DNA of 64,000 nt from an uncultured Paracoccaceae bacterium (GCA_947488605.1 CANKZJ010000004.1:310001-374000), one strand, 5' to 3'. Shown: positions 16,446 to 26,323, counted from the first letter of the stretch. Notes: generated by a model from the letters alone, not told the origin. A program made the numbers and translations.

Positions 16446-17312
16446 CTAAAGGACACGGCCAGCAACGGCGTCGAGTTTTGCGACCAATGCAGGATCGCGT
16501 TGGTCGGGGGCTGTCATGACCGCATATTCAAGTGCACGGTCGCAGCCATGTGGGCAAGGTTGCCGGTCAATGCCTAATAAAGCGGGCAGGCGGCTGACAA
16601 GGTCTTGGGCCTTGGTCCCATTGCCTTGCAGTGTCTTGATCACGTCGCTGACATCAACCGCACCGTGGTCGGGGTGCCAGCTGTCATAATCGGTGACCAT
16701 CGCGATGGAGGCGTAGCAAATCTCAGCTTCACGGGCGAGTTTCGCTTCTGGCATGTTGGTCATTCCGATGACGTGACAGCCCCATGCGCGGTAAAGCTTA
16801 CTTTCGGCCATCGATGAGAACTGCGGCCCTTCCATTGCAAGATAGGTGCCGCCGCGATGTACCGTGATACCCGCAGCTTGTCCCGCTGTTTCGCAGGCAT
16901 CAGAAAGGCGCGCGCAGGTTGGATGTGCGACACTGACATGCGCGACACAGCCGGTCCCGAAAAATGATTTCTCGCGTGCAAAGGTCCGGTCGATGAACTG
17001 GTCAACGATAACGAAATCGCCCGGCGCCATCTCCTCGCGGAATGACCCGCAGGCGCTGACGCTGTTTACGTCGGTAACGCCCATGCGTTTAAGTGCGTCT
17101 ATGTTCGCACGGTAGGGTACCGTCGTCGGGGAATGTCTGTGGCCGCGACCATGACGCGGCAGAAACGCCATCTCGACCCCATCTAGGCGTCCGGTCAGAA
17201 TGTCATCCGACGGTTCGCCCCACGGGCTTTCAACTGAAACCCAAGCGGGGTTTTCCAACCCATCCATATTATAAATGCCGGATCCGCCGATGATCCCAAT
17301 CTTTGTATGCAT
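16446..17312 (-). CDS. mtnP: S-methyl-5'-thioadenosine phosphorylase
   Basis: A 288-residue phosphorylase cleaving methylthioadenosine to adenine and methylthioribose-1-phosphate. The N-terminus KIGIIGGSGIYNMDGLE, the phosphate-binding PRHGRGHRHSP and the substrate segment MEGPQFSSMAESKLYRAWG are typical of MtnP, and the NMPEAKLAREAE stretch is in place. The start at 17310-17312 was chosen because the family begins here; the longer frame from 17429 adds 39 unrelated residues. It is upstream of apt in a two-gene purine/methionine salvage operon. Confidence 0.95.
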   Translation of the reverse strand: MHTKIGIIGGSGIYNMDGLENPAWVSVESPWGEPSDDILTGRLDGVEMAFLPRHGRGHRHSPTTVPYRANIDALKRMGVTDVNSVSACGSFREEMAPGDFVIVDQFIDRTFAREKSFFGTGCVAHVSVAHPTCARLSDACETAGQAAGITVHRGGTYLAMEGPQFSSMAESKLYRAWGCHVIGMTNMPEAKLAREAEICYASIAMVTDYDSWHPDHGAVDVSDVIKTLQGNGTKAQDLVSRLPALLGIDRQPCPHGCDRALEYAVMTAPDQRDPALVAKLDAVAGRVL

Positions 17313-17483
17313 GGTCTGCCTCGTCAAATCTCCAACGCCGACACTGAAACGGTTTCTTGTAAAAGTGAAGGCTTCGTTCAGTGCCAATGCGGCAACATCG
17401 CCAATTCGGGCAATCAAGAGGGGTGACAAGCGGCAGATGCTCGGTTAGTGGGCGTTCAAGTTCCCCTTAGACAGGATATCTCT

Positions 17484-19106
17484 ATGGCCCGCGCCCTCTT
17501 GGCGAGTTTCGCTGACAGCCTTTCGCTTCGTGACCCCGATGCGCCACTGAACCCGCGCCAATTGCGGATTGAAATCCTGTCGGGATTGACCGTAGCGCTG
17601 GCTTTGGTGCCAGAGGCGGTTGCGTTCGCGTTTGTTGCGGGTGTCGAGCCGCTTGTCGGTCTTTATGCGGCTTTCATCGTAGGCATTATCACGGCTGTGT
17701 TTGGTGGCCGCCCGGGGATGATTTCAGGTGCGACGGGTGCGCTAGCTGTTGTTATGGTCAGCCTTGTCGCGTTGCACGGCGTTGAATATCTGTTCGCGAC
17801 GGTCGTTTTGATGGGGTTGATCCAGATTTTCGTGGGCATCATGCGATGGGGTAAGTTCATTCGCCTTGTCCCACATCCCGTGATGCTTGGCTTTGTGAAC
17901 GGTCTGGCGATTGTGATTTTCCTCGCACAACTAGGCCAATTCCAAGTGCCGGGCTCCGCAGAGGGCGGTGGTCACGGTATGGCCAACGGTGAATGGCTTT
18001 CCGGCGCACCAATGTATCTGATGTTGGGCCTTGTTGCCCTGACGATGGCGATCATTTGGGTGATGCCTAAGATCACGATGGCTGTGCCTGCACCACTTGC
18101 CGGCATCGGTATTGTCGCGGCCATCGTCATCGGGTTTGGCCTTGATGTGCCTTTGGTTGGTGATTTGGCCAGTATCGAAGGTGGATTGCCGCCTTTCCAT
18201 ATTCCGATGGTGCCGCTGACGTGGGAAACGTTTGAGATTATTCTGCCCTACGCGCTGATCCTTGCGGCTATTGGTCTGATCGAAAGCTTGCTGACACTGA
18301 ACCTCGTGGGCGAAATGACCGGCAAGCGCGGCGGTGCGAGCCAAGAATGTTTGGCCCAAGGTGCAGCAAACACAGTCACCGGTTTCTTTGGCGGCATGGG
18401 CGGTTGTGCGATGATCGGTCAGTCGATGATCAACGTAAAATCAGGCGGCCGGACGCGCATTGCAGGCATTGCTGCGGCCTTGTTCTTGCTGGCGTTTATC
18501 TTGTTCGCCAGCGGTCTGATCGAACAAATCCCACTGGCTGCTTTGGTCGGCGTGATGTTCATGGTCGTGATCGGCACCTTTGCGTGGAACTCCTTGCGGA
18601 TCTTGCGCAAAGTGCCGCGCACAGATGCATTCGTGACGATCCTTGTAACAATCGTGACAGTCGCGACTGATCTTGCGACGGCTGTTGTCGTTGGCGTGAT
18701 CGTCTCGGCGCTTGCCTATGCTTGGAGCAACGCAACCCGTATTCACGCCATCAAGCGCGAAAGCCGTACCGAGGCTGGCGCGCAGGTCTATGAAATCCAA
18801 GGGCCGCTGTTCTTTGGCTCTGCCGATGGGTTCATGGAGATCTTCGATATCGACAACGATCCTGACGTTGTGATTGTCGACTTTGCTGGTAGCCGCGTCG
18901 CGGACCAGTCGGCTTTGCAGGCCATTGAGGCATTGGCGCAGAAATACGTCGACGCAGGCAAGGTCATTCAGTTACGCCACCTCAGCCGTGATTGTCATGA
19001 ACTGTTGTCAAAGGCCGGCCACTTGATGGTCGATAGTGATGATGATCCTGACTATGCTCTGGCGGTCGATTACAGCGTCAAGACAGGGATCATTGGCGGT
19101 CATTAG
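17484..19106 (+). CDS. SulP-family anion transporter with STAS domain
   Basis: A 540-residue membrane protein of the SulP (SLC26) family. The N-terminal part has about 12 hydrophobic segments and the conserved early stretch (EILSGLTVALALVPEAVAFAFVAG) and GATGALAVV segment; the C-terminal 110 residues form a STAS domain (VYEIQGPLFFGSADGF, VIVDFAGSRVADQSALQAIE). SulP proteins carry sulfate, bicarbonate or dicarboxylates. The ATG at 17484 places the protein start where the family begins; a GTG at 17448 would add 12 residues. The last four bases are shared with the stop of the convergent gene. The transported anion is unknown. Confidence 0.92.
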   Translation: MARALLASFADSLSLRDPDAPLNPRQLRIEILSGLTVALALVPEAVAFAFVAGVEPLVGLYAAFIVGIITAVFGGRPGMISGATGALAVVMVSLVALHGVEYLFATVVLMGLIQIFVGIMRWGKFIRLVPHPVMLGFVNGLAIVIFLAQLGQFQVPGSAEGGGHGMANGEWLSGAPMYLMLGLVALTMAIIWVMPKITMAVPAPLAGIGIVAAIVIGFGLDVPLVGDLASIEGGLPPFHIPMVPLTWETFEIILPYALILAAIGLIESLLTLNLVGEMTGKRGGASQECLAQGAANTVTGFFGGMGGCAMIGQSMINVKSGGRTRIAGIAAALFLLAFILFASGLIEQIPLAALVGVMFMVVIGTFAWNSLRILRKVPRTDAFVTILVTIVTVATDLATAVVVGVIVSALAYAWSNATRIHAIKRESRTEAGAQVYEIQGPLFFGSADGFMEIFDIDNDPDVVIVDFAGSRVADQSALQAIEALAQKYVDAGKVIQLRHLSRDCHELLSKAGHLMVDSDDDPDYALAVDYSVKTGIIGGH

Positions 19107-19708
19107 TCGTCTGGACGCTCAAGGCTGAAGACTTCGCGGATAACAGAATAATCGCGGTAGCCGAGGCGTGTGAGCGGGTTGAACCTGCGCACATCAAACA
19201 TGCCATCGACAAGACAATTGTCGCGCATATGCACGCCTGTCACTTCGCCAAAGACGGCAAAGTTTGCCTCACCGGGCAACTCTACTATTTTGGTCAATGT
19301 ACATTCCAGCGTCGCGGGCGCGTTGGCGACGCGGGCACAGGCAATCGTCTCGCACTGCGCTTTTTCGATATCTGCGAGCGCGAATTCATCAATCTCGCGG
19401 TCCCACGTACCTGATGTTTTGTTCATGATATCGCGGGCTGCAAATTCAACGATGTTCACGGCAAACACGCCAGTTTCTCTGATGTTCGCAACTGAATCTT
19501 TCGTGCCGTCGCGATCAGCTTTGGTGCTCGTTGATGAAAACATCACCTGTGGCGGCACGTAAGCGACTGCGTTGAAGAAGGAATAGGGCGCGAGGTTATC
19601 ACGCCCATCGGCACCCCGCGTCGCGATCCAGCCGATCGGCCGGGGCGATACGATGGCGTTAAAGGGGTTATGTGGCAGGCCGTGGCCATTTTTGGGCTCG
19701 TAGAACAT
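19103..19708 (-). CDS. Flavin-reductase-like domain protein
   Basis: A 201-residue protein with the split-barrel flavin reductase-like fold: NAIVSPRPIGWIATRGADGRDNLAPYSFFNAV matches the family's FMN-binding N-terminus, and TGVFAVNIV follows. AAAGGT lies just before the chosen start at 19706-19708; the frame opening at 20611 runs antisense through the GNAT gene and was rejected. Members bind FMN and reduce it with NAD(P)H or act as oxidoreductases. Its partner enzyme is not evident. It is divergent from the GNAT gene and convergent with the SulP gene. Confidence 0.88.
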   Translation of the reverse strand: MFYEPKNGHGLPHNPFNAIVSPRPIGWIATRGADGRDNLAPYSFFNAVAYVPPQVMFSSTSTKADRDGTKDSVANIRETGVFAVNIVEFAARDIMNKTSGTWDREIDEFALADIEKAQCETIACARVANAPATLECTLTKIVELPGEANFAVFGEVTGVHMRDNCLVDGMFDVRRFNPLTRLGYRDYSVIREVFSLERPDD

Positions 19709-19777
19709 CTTGCGACCTTTTCGTTCAGTTTTCCAACAGGTAGCTTGCGGCAAAGACCTTGGCCAGATGAAAGACAC

Positions 19778-20278
19778 ATGCAGCAAACGGCGATCACACT
19801 GGCCCAGGAAACCCCAGATGATTGGTGGGAGGTAGAGGCGCTTTATGACCTTTGCTTTGCGCCGGGGCGTTCTGCGCTGTCGTCCTACCGCCTGCGCGAA
19901 GGTGTTGCCCCCTTGGCCGATCTTTGCATCACGGCGCGCGATAACGACGGTATTCTGGCGGGTGCAGTGCGGAACTGGCCAGTGCGTATCGGTGATGCTG
20001 CTGCCGTATTGTTGGGGCCGATTGCTGTGCATCCGACACGGCAGGGCGAGGGGGCTGCGGCCCTTATGATGCAAGACTGCATTCGCTTGGCCCGGGAGGC
20101 CGGTTGGGCGCGCATGATGCTGGTGGGCGATGCGCCTTACTACAAACGGTTTGGGTTTGTCCCGTTGGTCGATGTCCATATGCCACCGCCCACAAATCCC
20201 GAACGCGTCCTTGGTTTGGCGCTGCAACAGGGCAGTTGGGACAAGGTCAAAGGCGATGTGAGACCTGCGCGCGATTGA
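19778..20278 (+). CDS. GNAT-family N-acetyltransferase, YhbS-like
   Basis: A 166-residue acetyltransferase. Motif A is visible in LGPIAVHPTRQGEGAAALMM (acetyl-CoA binding), followed by the typical YKRFGFVPL turn used by YhbS-like members. The start at 19778 is preceded only by a weak purine stretch; the longer frame from 19670 would overlap the divergent neighbour. The acetyl acceptor is unknown. It is 31 bases upstream of the EcsC gene in the same direction. Confidence 0.85.
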   Translation: MQQTAITLAQETPDDWWEVEALYDLCFAPGRSALSSYRLREGVAPLADLCITARDNDGILAGAVRNWPVRIGDAAAVLLGPIAVHPTRQGEGAAALMMQDCIRLAREAGWARMMLVGDAPYYKRFGFVPLVDVHMPPPTNPERVLGLALQQGSWDKVKGDVRPARD

Positions 20279-20309
20279 AATCCTTGGGAAAGGCCCCCAC
20301 TTCAAGCAT

Positions 20310-21113
20310 ATGACGGAACCAGATATCACCATGAAAGAGATCAACCCGGCAAATCCGCCCGCGCCGCTCACCGACGACGCACGTGACCGGATTGCCGCCC
20401 TTGCGATACGCCAACGCAAAGCAAATGGTGTGTTGATGTCAGCGATTAATTTTGTTGGCGGGCAGGTCGAAGATGGGCTCAAACTATTGCCCGCCGGGAC
20501 ACGCGAGCAGATTGACGAGATCGCGCGCGTAGCACTGCGCCAAAGCTTTGATGTGGCGAGTAAGTCGCGCACTGGCATGGGGCGCAATATCGGATCAGAT
20601 CGCATCCACAAACTGTTGGGAACGTTATCAGGTGCTGTCGGCGGGTTAGGTGGACTGCCGACCGCGATAGCAGAATTGCCCGTTGCGACGACAGTGATCT
20701 TTCGGGCCGTGCATCACGTTGCAGTCGAGTGCGGCGAAGACCCGGATGCCGAGGAAACCAAACTAGAGTGTTTGGCCGTCTTTGGTGCGGGTGGTCCCGG
20801 AACGCAGGATGACGGCGTCGATACGGCCTTCATCGGGGCGCGGTTGAGTATTTCGGGTGCTGCGGTGAATGGCTTGATCAGCAAAGTAGCCCCACGATTT
20901 GCAGCCGTGTTGTCGCAGAAACTTGCGTCTCAGGCCGTACCTGTTTTGGGTGCAGCAGCTGGAGCTGGCACCAATTACGCCTTTGTTGATTACTATGTCC
21001 AAATGGCGCATGTGCATTTTGGGCTACGCCAGTTGGCACGGATCTACGGCGAAGATGCTGTTACGGCACATTTCCACAAAGTTCTGGCGGGCGCTCTGAC
21101 GCCTCAGACCTGA
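20310..21113 (+). CDS. EcsC-family protein
   Basis: A 267-residue EcsC-domain protein. The glycine-rich hydrophobic stretch LSGAVGGLGGLPTAIAELPVATTVIFRAV and the later SKVAPRFAAVLSQKLASQAVPVLGAAAGAGTNYAF are the marks of this family, whose molecular role is not settled. No signal peptide is seen; the hydrophobic segments may touch the membrane. An alternative start is seven codons downstream (20331). Its end overlaps the end of convergent ptsP by ten bases. Confidence 0.85.
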   Translation: MTEPDITMKEINPANPPAPLTDDARDRIAALAIRQRKANGVLMSAINFVGGQVEDGLKLLPAGTREQIDEIARVALRQSFDVASKSRTGMGRNIGSDRIHKLLGTLSGAVGGLGGLPTAIAELPVATTVIFRAVHHVAVECGEDPDAEETKLECLAVFGAGGPGTQDDGVDTAFIGARLSISGAAVNGLISKVAPRFAAVLSQKLASQAVPVLGAAAGAGTNYAFVDYYVQMAHVHFGLRQLARIYGEDAVTAHFHKVLAGALTPQT

Positions 21114-23347
21114 TAAACCAACCAATCAGCGACAGCCCGGCGGACGGATTGATCGCCTTTGGCAATCGCTGCATCCATCACGTCTCTGACCTCGTTCAGA
21201 TCGACGCGCCTCAAAAGGTGCTTCACCGGGCCGACAGAGGCAGGGCGCATCGACAATGTCCGCAGTCCCAAGGCCGCAAAACAAAGCGCTTCGACAGGGC
21301 GCCCGGCATCCTCGCCGCAGAATGAAACGGGCGTGCCTGTCGCTTCGCAACGTGCAATGACATGTTTGAGGAACGCCAGAAAGCTGGTGTCGAGCGTATC
21401 ATAACGTTTGCGTACGCGTTCATTTTCACGGTCAGCGGCAAAAAAGAACTGTTTGAGATCGTTACCGCCGATGGAAATGAAATCGACCTCCTCAAAGAAC
21501 GTGTCAGGCGCATAGGCCAGCGACGGCGTTTCCAACATTGCACCGACTTCAAGCTTTTCGGGCAATGCATGACCAAGCTTGGTTTCGCGCGCGATGGCTT
21601 TGTCCATCTCGTTGCGCGCCGCACGGAATTCGCCGATTTGAGTAACGAAAGGGAACATGACGGCAAGCGGTCGCCCGTTCGCTGCCCGCAAAAGTGCCTG
21701 CAACTGCATCCGCAAGACACCGGGTTTATCAAGGCCCACGCGAATTGCACGCCAACCCATTGCTGGGTTGGGTTCATCGTTTGGCTTCATATAGGTCAGA
21801 ACTTTGTCGGACCCGATGTCGAGCGTTCTGAAAGCGACGCGCCGGCCGTTTGCGGCATTCAGGACGCGCGAATAAAGCGCGGAAAGCTCTGCGCGGCGTG
21901 GCATTTGGTTGCGAATGAGGAATTGCAGTTCGGTCCGGAACAAGCCTACGCCTTCAGCGCCAGAGCCTTCGAGTGACGGCAGGTCTGCGATTAATCCAGC
22001 ATTCATTTGTAAGGAAATCAAGTTACCACATTTTGTGGCGGCAGGTAGATCGCGGATCGATGCGTAGCGTTCTTGCGCGCGCGTTTGCATCTCGATCTTG
22101 TCACGAAACGCAGCCTGAACAGTTTCATCGGGCCGCAGGTGGGCGATGCCCTGTTCGCCATCGACCAGGATTGGATCGCCGTTCAAAGCTTCGCGGGTTA
22201 CGCCTTTGGCATTGATGATCAAGGGGATCGCCCAAGCGCGCGCCACGATCGTCGCGTGGCTGCCGACAGAGCCTTCTTCAAGCACGATACCTTTGATTTT
22301 TTTGCCATATTCCAGCAATTCGCCTGGCCCGATATTGCGGGCTACAAGGATCGGGTTGTCGGGCATGTCGGCACGGGCTTCTGCCCCTTGACCGGTAAGA
22401 ATGCGCAAAAGGCGGTTCGATAGATCATCAAGATCATGCAACCGTTCGCGCAAGTATGGATCGGTCGCCTTGGACATCCGGGCGCGCGAAAAGGATTGTT
22501 CTTTTTCGACAGCGGCCTCGGCAGATAGGCCGTTTTTCACATCTTCTTCCATCCGTTTGAGCCAGCTGCTTGAGTTGGCAAACATCCGGTATGCCTCAAT
22601 GACCTGCATCTGATCGGCATCTGCCGAGTTGGCGCTGATAAGCATGTCATCGACGCCAGCGCGCAATTCATCGATACTTTCACGCAAGCGGGTCAATTCG
22701 GTTTCGGGGTCTTCGGAGATTGGATTTGTGACAACGACCCGCGGCTCGTGCAGGTAAACGACGCCTTCTGTCGCGCCCTCTTGGGCGACGGAACCACGCA
22801 GCATGACAGGCTGCTGGTGGCGTGCTGATAGCGCTGCACCTTCGCCAACAAACGCGCCCAATTCAGTCATCTCGGCGATGACCATTGCAACGATTTCCAA
22901 CGCGTATATTTCGTCAGGCGTATACTCGCGCGCGTCTTTCGATTGCACGACAAGCACACCTGATACATCACCCAAACGCTGGATCGGAACGCCGCAGAAG
23001 GACGAGAACCGCTCCTCGCCTGTCTCTGGCATGTACCGAAATCCTTTGGAGGATGGCGCATCGGCGGTATTGATCACCGACCGGCTTTTGGCTGTGCGGC
23101 CTACAAGACCTTCGCCCAGTCGCATACGGGTCTGGTGGACAGCCTCTTCCTGCAAGCCCTTGGTCGCGCAAAGTTCCAGCGTTTCTGCATCGCGGAACAG
23201 GTAAATCGAGCATACTTCTGTGCGCATCGAATCCGCGATCAATGTCACAACGGAATCGAGCCGTGCCTGACCTTCGTTGTCAGCAGCCAAAGCCTCGCGC
23301 AGACGCCCAAGGAGCTTTCGACTTTCGCTTTCTAGCCGATGTGGCAT
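21104..23347 (-). CDS. ptsP: Phosphoenolpyruvate-protein phosphotransferase of the nitrogen PTS (EI-Ntr)
   Basis: A 747-residue cytoplasmic kinase. A GAF domain occupies about residues 1-160 (VCSIYLFRDAETLELCATKG), followed by the EI domain with the phosphorylated histidine in GSVGSHATIVARAW (about residue 362) and the PEP-binding barrel (EGVGLFRTELQFL, GAMLETPSLAY, SIGGNDLKQFFF). It phosphorylates NPr, which then acts on EIIA-Ntr, linking nitrogen and carbon state to regulation. NPr and EIIA are not in the window. It follows lysC on the same strand, 35 bases apart, and may share its transcript. Confidence 0.95.
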   Translation of the reverse strand: MPHRLESESRKLLGRLREALAADNEGQARLDSVVTLIADSMRTEVCSIYLFRDAETLELCATKGLQEEAVHQTRMRLGEGLVGRTAKSRSVINTADAPSSKGFRYMPETGEERFSSFCGVPIQRLGDVSGVLVVQSKDAREYTPDEIYALEIVAMVIAEMTELGAFVGEGAALSARHQQPVMLRGSVAQEGATEGVVYLHEPRVVVTNPISEDPETELTRLRESIDELRAGVDDMLISANSADADQMQVIEAYRMFANSSSWLKRMEEDVKNGLSAEAAVEKEQSFSRARMSKATDPYLRERLHDLDDLSNRLLRILTGQGAEARADMPDNPILVARNIGPGELLEYGKKIKGIVLEEGSVGSHATIVARAWAIPLIINAKGVTREALNGDPILVDGEQGIAHLRPDETVQAAFRDKIEMQTRAQERYASIRDLPAATKCGNLISLQMNAGLIADLPSLEGSGAEGVGLFRTELQFLIRNQMPRRAELSALYSRVLNAANGRRVAFRTLDIGSDKVLTYMKPNDEPNPAMGWRAIRVGLDKPGVLRMQLQALLRAANGRPLAVMFPFVTQIGEFRAARNEMDKAIARETKLGHALPEKLEVGAMLETPSLAYAPDTFFEEVDFISIGGNDLKQFFFAADRENERVRKRYDTLDTSFLAFLKHVIARCEATGTPVSFCGEDAGRPVEALCFAALGLRTLSMRPASVGPVKHLLRRVDLNEVRDVMDAAIAKGDQSVRRAVADWLVYQV

Positions 23348-23382
23348 GGACCCCCGCTATAGCAGGCGATCGTCAGTCACGA

Positions 23383-24621
23383 TCAGCCTGCTTCTTCCAA
23401 TTCAAAGGCATCATGCAGGGCCTGAACGGCAAGTTCCATGTATTTTCTGTCAATCAACACGGAAATCTTGATCTCTGAGGTTGTGATGACCTTAATGTTC
23501 ACACCTTCAGCGGAAAGAACACGGAACATTTTTGCGGCAACACCTGTGTGGCTGCGCATGCCGATCCCGACAACACTGACCTTTGCGACGCCTTCGTCGG
23601 CTACCAGATCGTGATAGTTGATGTCGCCGCTGTCTTTGGCTGCCTGCATCGCCTTCTCGGCACGCATCACCTGATCTGTCGGGCAAGAGAACGTCATGTC
23701 GGTGCGTCCTTCCTCCGAGATGTTCTGCACGATCATATCCACGTTCACGCCCGCATCAGACAAGGGACCAAATATTGCCGCAGCAATACCCGGACGGTCC
23801 GCAACCGAGATGAGGGTCATTTTCGCTTCGTCGCGGGAATAGGCCACTCCGGCCACAACATTGGATTCCATGATTTCCTCCTCATCGCAGACCAGTGTTC
23901 CAGCGCTGGTCGATGGTTCTTCAAATGATGAAAGCACGCGCAGACGTACTTTGTACCGCATTGCCAATTCGACAGAACGGGTTTGCAAGACCTTTGCACC
24001 AAGTGATGCGAGTTCAAGCATTTCTTCGTACGAAATTTTGTCGAGTTTACGTGCTTTGTTCGTAATGCGGGGATCGGTTGTATAGACACCGTCAACGTCG
24101 GTATAAATATCGCAGCGTTCCGCCTCAAAAGCTGCGGCAAAAGCGACCGCTGTGGTGTCTGACCCACCACGTCCCAGCGTTGTGATGCGTCCCTCCGGGC
24201 TGACACCCTGAAAGCCTGCGACAACCGCGACCTTCATGCCCTCGCCGAATTTAGCGGTGATGTTGGCGGAAGGAATTTCCTCAATCCGCGCGCTGGAATG
24301 CGCTGATGTTGTCATGACGGGGACTTGCCAGCCTTGCCAACTGCGCGCCGGAATATCCATTTCCTGTAGACGCAGTGCCATCAGACCCGCCGTGACATTC
24401 TCGCCCGAGGACACAATCGCATCGTATTCGCGCGCATCATAAAGAGGTGATGTCTCATTCACCCAGCCAACCAGTTCGTTGGTTTTCCCTGACATGGCCG
24501 ACACAATGACGATCACATCGTAGCCATTGGCAACCTCTAAGGCGACGCGCTTTGCGGCGCGCGCAATGCGGTCGAGATTGGCCACGGACGTGCCGCCAAA
24601 TTTCATCACGAGCGTTGGCAT
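23383..24621 (-). CDS. lysC: Aspartate kinase
   Basis: A 412-residue enzyme phosphorylating aspartate, the first step to lysine, threonine and methionine. KFGGTSVANLDRI opens the kinase domain, TLGRGGSDTTAVAFA and the DGVYTTDPRI segment follow, and two ACT domains (from about residue 265) carry the feedback site (ISVADRPGIAAAIFGPLSDAG, VSVVGIGMRSHTGVAAKMF). The start at 24621 is preceded by GGAAGA; the longer frame from 24729 adds 36 unrelated residues. Regulation by lysine or threonine through the ACT domains is known for the family. Confidence 0.96.
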   Translation of the reverse strand: MPTLVMKFGGTSVANLDRIARAAKRVALEVANGYDVIVIVSAMSGKTNELVGWVNETSPLYDAREYDAIVSSGENVTAGLMALRLQEMDIPARSWQGWQVPVMTTSAHSSARIEEIPSANITAKFGEGMKVAVVAGFQGVSPEGRITTLGRGGSDTTAVAFAAAFEAERCDIYTDVDGVYTTDPRITNKARKLDKISYEEMLELASLGAKVLQTRSVELAMRYKVRLRVLSSFEEPSTSAGTLVCDEEEIMESNVVAGVAYSRDEAKMTLISVADRPGIAAAIFGPLSDAGVNVDMIVQNISEEGRTDMTFSCPTDQVMRAEKAMQAAKDSGDINYHDLVADEGVAKVSVVGIGMRSHTGVAAKMFRVLSAEGVNIKVITTSEIKISVLIDRKYMELAVQALHDAFELEEAG

Positions 24622-24689
24622 GGGTCTTCCTACAGATGCATCTTTGATTAGCGCTTCCTTTAAGGCCCACGTAGAGGAAGGGCAAACAT

Positions 24690-25340
24690 TTAGTAGGCGT
24701 GCGCCCGCCCGTCCCATGTCTCGAAACAACCAGTTGTTTCAAGGTTGAGGGCGGTAAAGCGATCAATCAGGCCCGCGGCGCTCTCTTCGACGCTTAAGCT
24801 AGCGCTTCCGCCGCCCATGTCCGTGCGGACCCAGCCGGGATGATAAATGCCCACTGCAATGCCTTCGGGTTTCAGGTCGGTCGCAAGGTTACGGCCCAAG
24901 TTGAGGGCTGCGGCCTTGCTGGCACGGTAGATATAGCTGTGACCCGATGCATGGGTGTGGGACGCCATCTGTGACGAGACAATCGCAATTTTTGCGTGGC
25001 GCGCGCGCCTAAGCAGCGGCAGCATGTTCTGGATTGTTAGAAACACACCAGTGACATTGGCAGCGAACGTGTCGGCCCACATCTGCGCAGGATAGCCGTC
25101 GTTTAGGTTTTCACCGCGGTCAAGAAAAACGCCAGCGTTGCACACCAGAAGGTCTAGCGCAGTATCGCCAAGCCTGCCAGCGAGCGCTTCTTGTGATGCA
25201 GGATCGGTCACATCCAACTGACGCATGTTCCCCGCATCCGCCGCACGATGGGTCCCTAAGACGGTGTGCCCCTTAGTGGTGTAACTTTCAAAAAGCGCAT
25301 TGCCGATGCCGCGATTGGCACCAGTGATCAGAATCGTCAT
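24690..25340 (-). CDS. Short-chain dehydrogenase, CsgA-like
   Basis: A 216-residue SDR with cofactor motif TGANRGIGNA, NAGVF, and catalytic SSQMASH ... YRASKAAALN (YxxxK intact). It is short for the family, as in CsgA-like SDRs. It lies upstream of lysC on the same strand with a 68-base gap and nine bases downstream of the DUF1178 gene. The substrate is unknown. Confidence 0.88.
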   Translation of the reverse strand: MTILITGANRGIGNALFESYTTKGHTVLGTHRAADAGNMRQLDVTDPASQEALAGRLGDTALDLLVCNAGVFLDRGENLNDGYPAQMWADTFAANVTGVFLTIQNMLPLLRRARHAKIAIVSSQMASHTHASGHSYIYRASKAAALNLGRNLATDLKPEGIAVGIYHPGWVRTDMGGGSASLSVEESAAGLIDRFTALNLETTGCFETWDGRAHAY

Positions 25341-25349
25341 TTGGAACCC

Positions 25350-25754
25350 CTAATTTGTTTTTTTGCGCGGCATGAAGGGCAGGGGCACCACCGGGATACC
25401 GTCATCTACCAGCTTTTTAGCCTCGGCCAGATTGGCTTGACCGTAAATCGACCGCTCCGGGACGACACCGTCGTGCATATCACGCGCTTCCTTTGCAAAA
25501 GCGTCACCGACATAATCGGATTCCTTCTCAACCTTGTCCCGCATGGCGGCAAGTGCCGCTTCTGCTGGTTTTGGGACGCTGATCGCATTGGATGTGCTGA
25601 CCGCGGGCGCCATAACGGTTTTCTTCACATCAGGCGAACCGCAGGCCGTGCAGCTGATCATCTTGGCCGCGACCAGCTTGTCAAACGCATCACCAGATTG
25701 AAACCAGCTTTCAAACTCGTGGTCTTGCGCACATTTGAGGTGAAATTTGATCAT
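25350..25754 (-). CDS. DUF1178 family protein
   Basis: A 134-residue protein. The N-terminus (MIKFHLKCAQDHEFESWFQS) and a CTACGSPDVKKTVMAPAVS segment are typical of DUF1178. With the first Cys (KC) and the CxxC pair it may bind a metal such as zinc. The family is common in alpha- and betaproteobacteria, and its function is not known. It is followed on the same strand by the SDR and preceded by the Nudix gene. Confidence 0.88.
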   Translation of the reverse strand: MIKFHLKCAQDHEFESWFQSGDAFDKLVAAKMISCTACGSPDVKKTVMAPAVSTSNAISVPKPAEAALAAMRDKVEKESDYVGDAFAKEARDMHDGVVPERSIYGQANLAEAKKLVDDGIPVVPLPFMPRKKTN

Positions 25755-25816
25755 CTTTGCCCGTCATTATTGGATGTACCGGAAGTAAGCTTTCTATGGT
25801 GGCTTGCAAGTGCAGG

Positions 25817-26290
25817 TTACCTGCCGATCCTTTTGGGATTGAAGTTTGCGACGATCTGCTTCAGTTCCGGCTCGCTTAGTTTCTTGGCTGCTTTACGCAG
25901 GCTGAACCATTTGCGCCGGCGCTCTTTCTTTTCGGGCCATTTGCTATGGATATGCGTGACCTGAAGCGGATAAACCATCGTAATGATCGGCGCATTGTCG
26001 ACCTTTTGTGGTTTGGCATAGCTGTAAACGCCAAGGCAGATGTCGACCGCTTCGCCACTGACACCGGCTTCTTCGAAGGCTTCTGTTGCTGCGGCATCGG
26101 CGGGTGTTTGTTTATGCATCGGCCAGCCCTTGGGAATGATCCAGCGCTTGCGGGCACGGCTAGTGACAAGGCAAACTTGCACCTTATTGTTCTTCACCCG
26201 CCAACAAAGTGCCGCAAACTGTGCGCGCACATCAGTTTTTCCGCCGGTGCGCAGCTTGAGTGGAAGCTGTCTTGCGACTAGTTTCGTCAT
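25817..26290 (-). CDS. Nudix hydrolase, diphosphoinositol-polyphosphate-type
   Basis: A 157-residue Nudix protein. The Nudix box lies in GWPMHKQTPADAAATEAFEE; the core EExG is intact, while the first Glu and the Arg of the consensus are replaced by Gln and Thr, as seen in relatives annotated near human NUDT3. Members hydrolyse a nucleoside diphosphate linked to another group, or diphosphate bonds; the substrate here is unknown. It is divergent from the HDAC-family gene with a spacer of about 33 bases and leads the leftward run Nudix-DUF1178-SDR. Confidence 0.88.
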   Translation of the reverse strand: MTKLVARQLPLKLRTGGKTDVRAQFAALCWRVKNNKVQVCLVTSRARKRWIIPKGWPMHKQTPADAAATEAFEEAGVSGEAVDICLGVYSYAKPQKVDNAPIITMVYPLQVTHIHSKWPEKKERRRKWFSLRKAAKKLSEPELKQIVANFNPKRIGR

Positions 26291-26323
26291 GGTCCCGATC
26301 TGATTTTGGGTTACATCCGGCCT

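Noticed and set aside
19709-20611. Extended minus-strand frame upstream of the flavin-reductase-like gene
   Set aside because: The extra 300 residues run antisense through the GNAT gene and show no domain.
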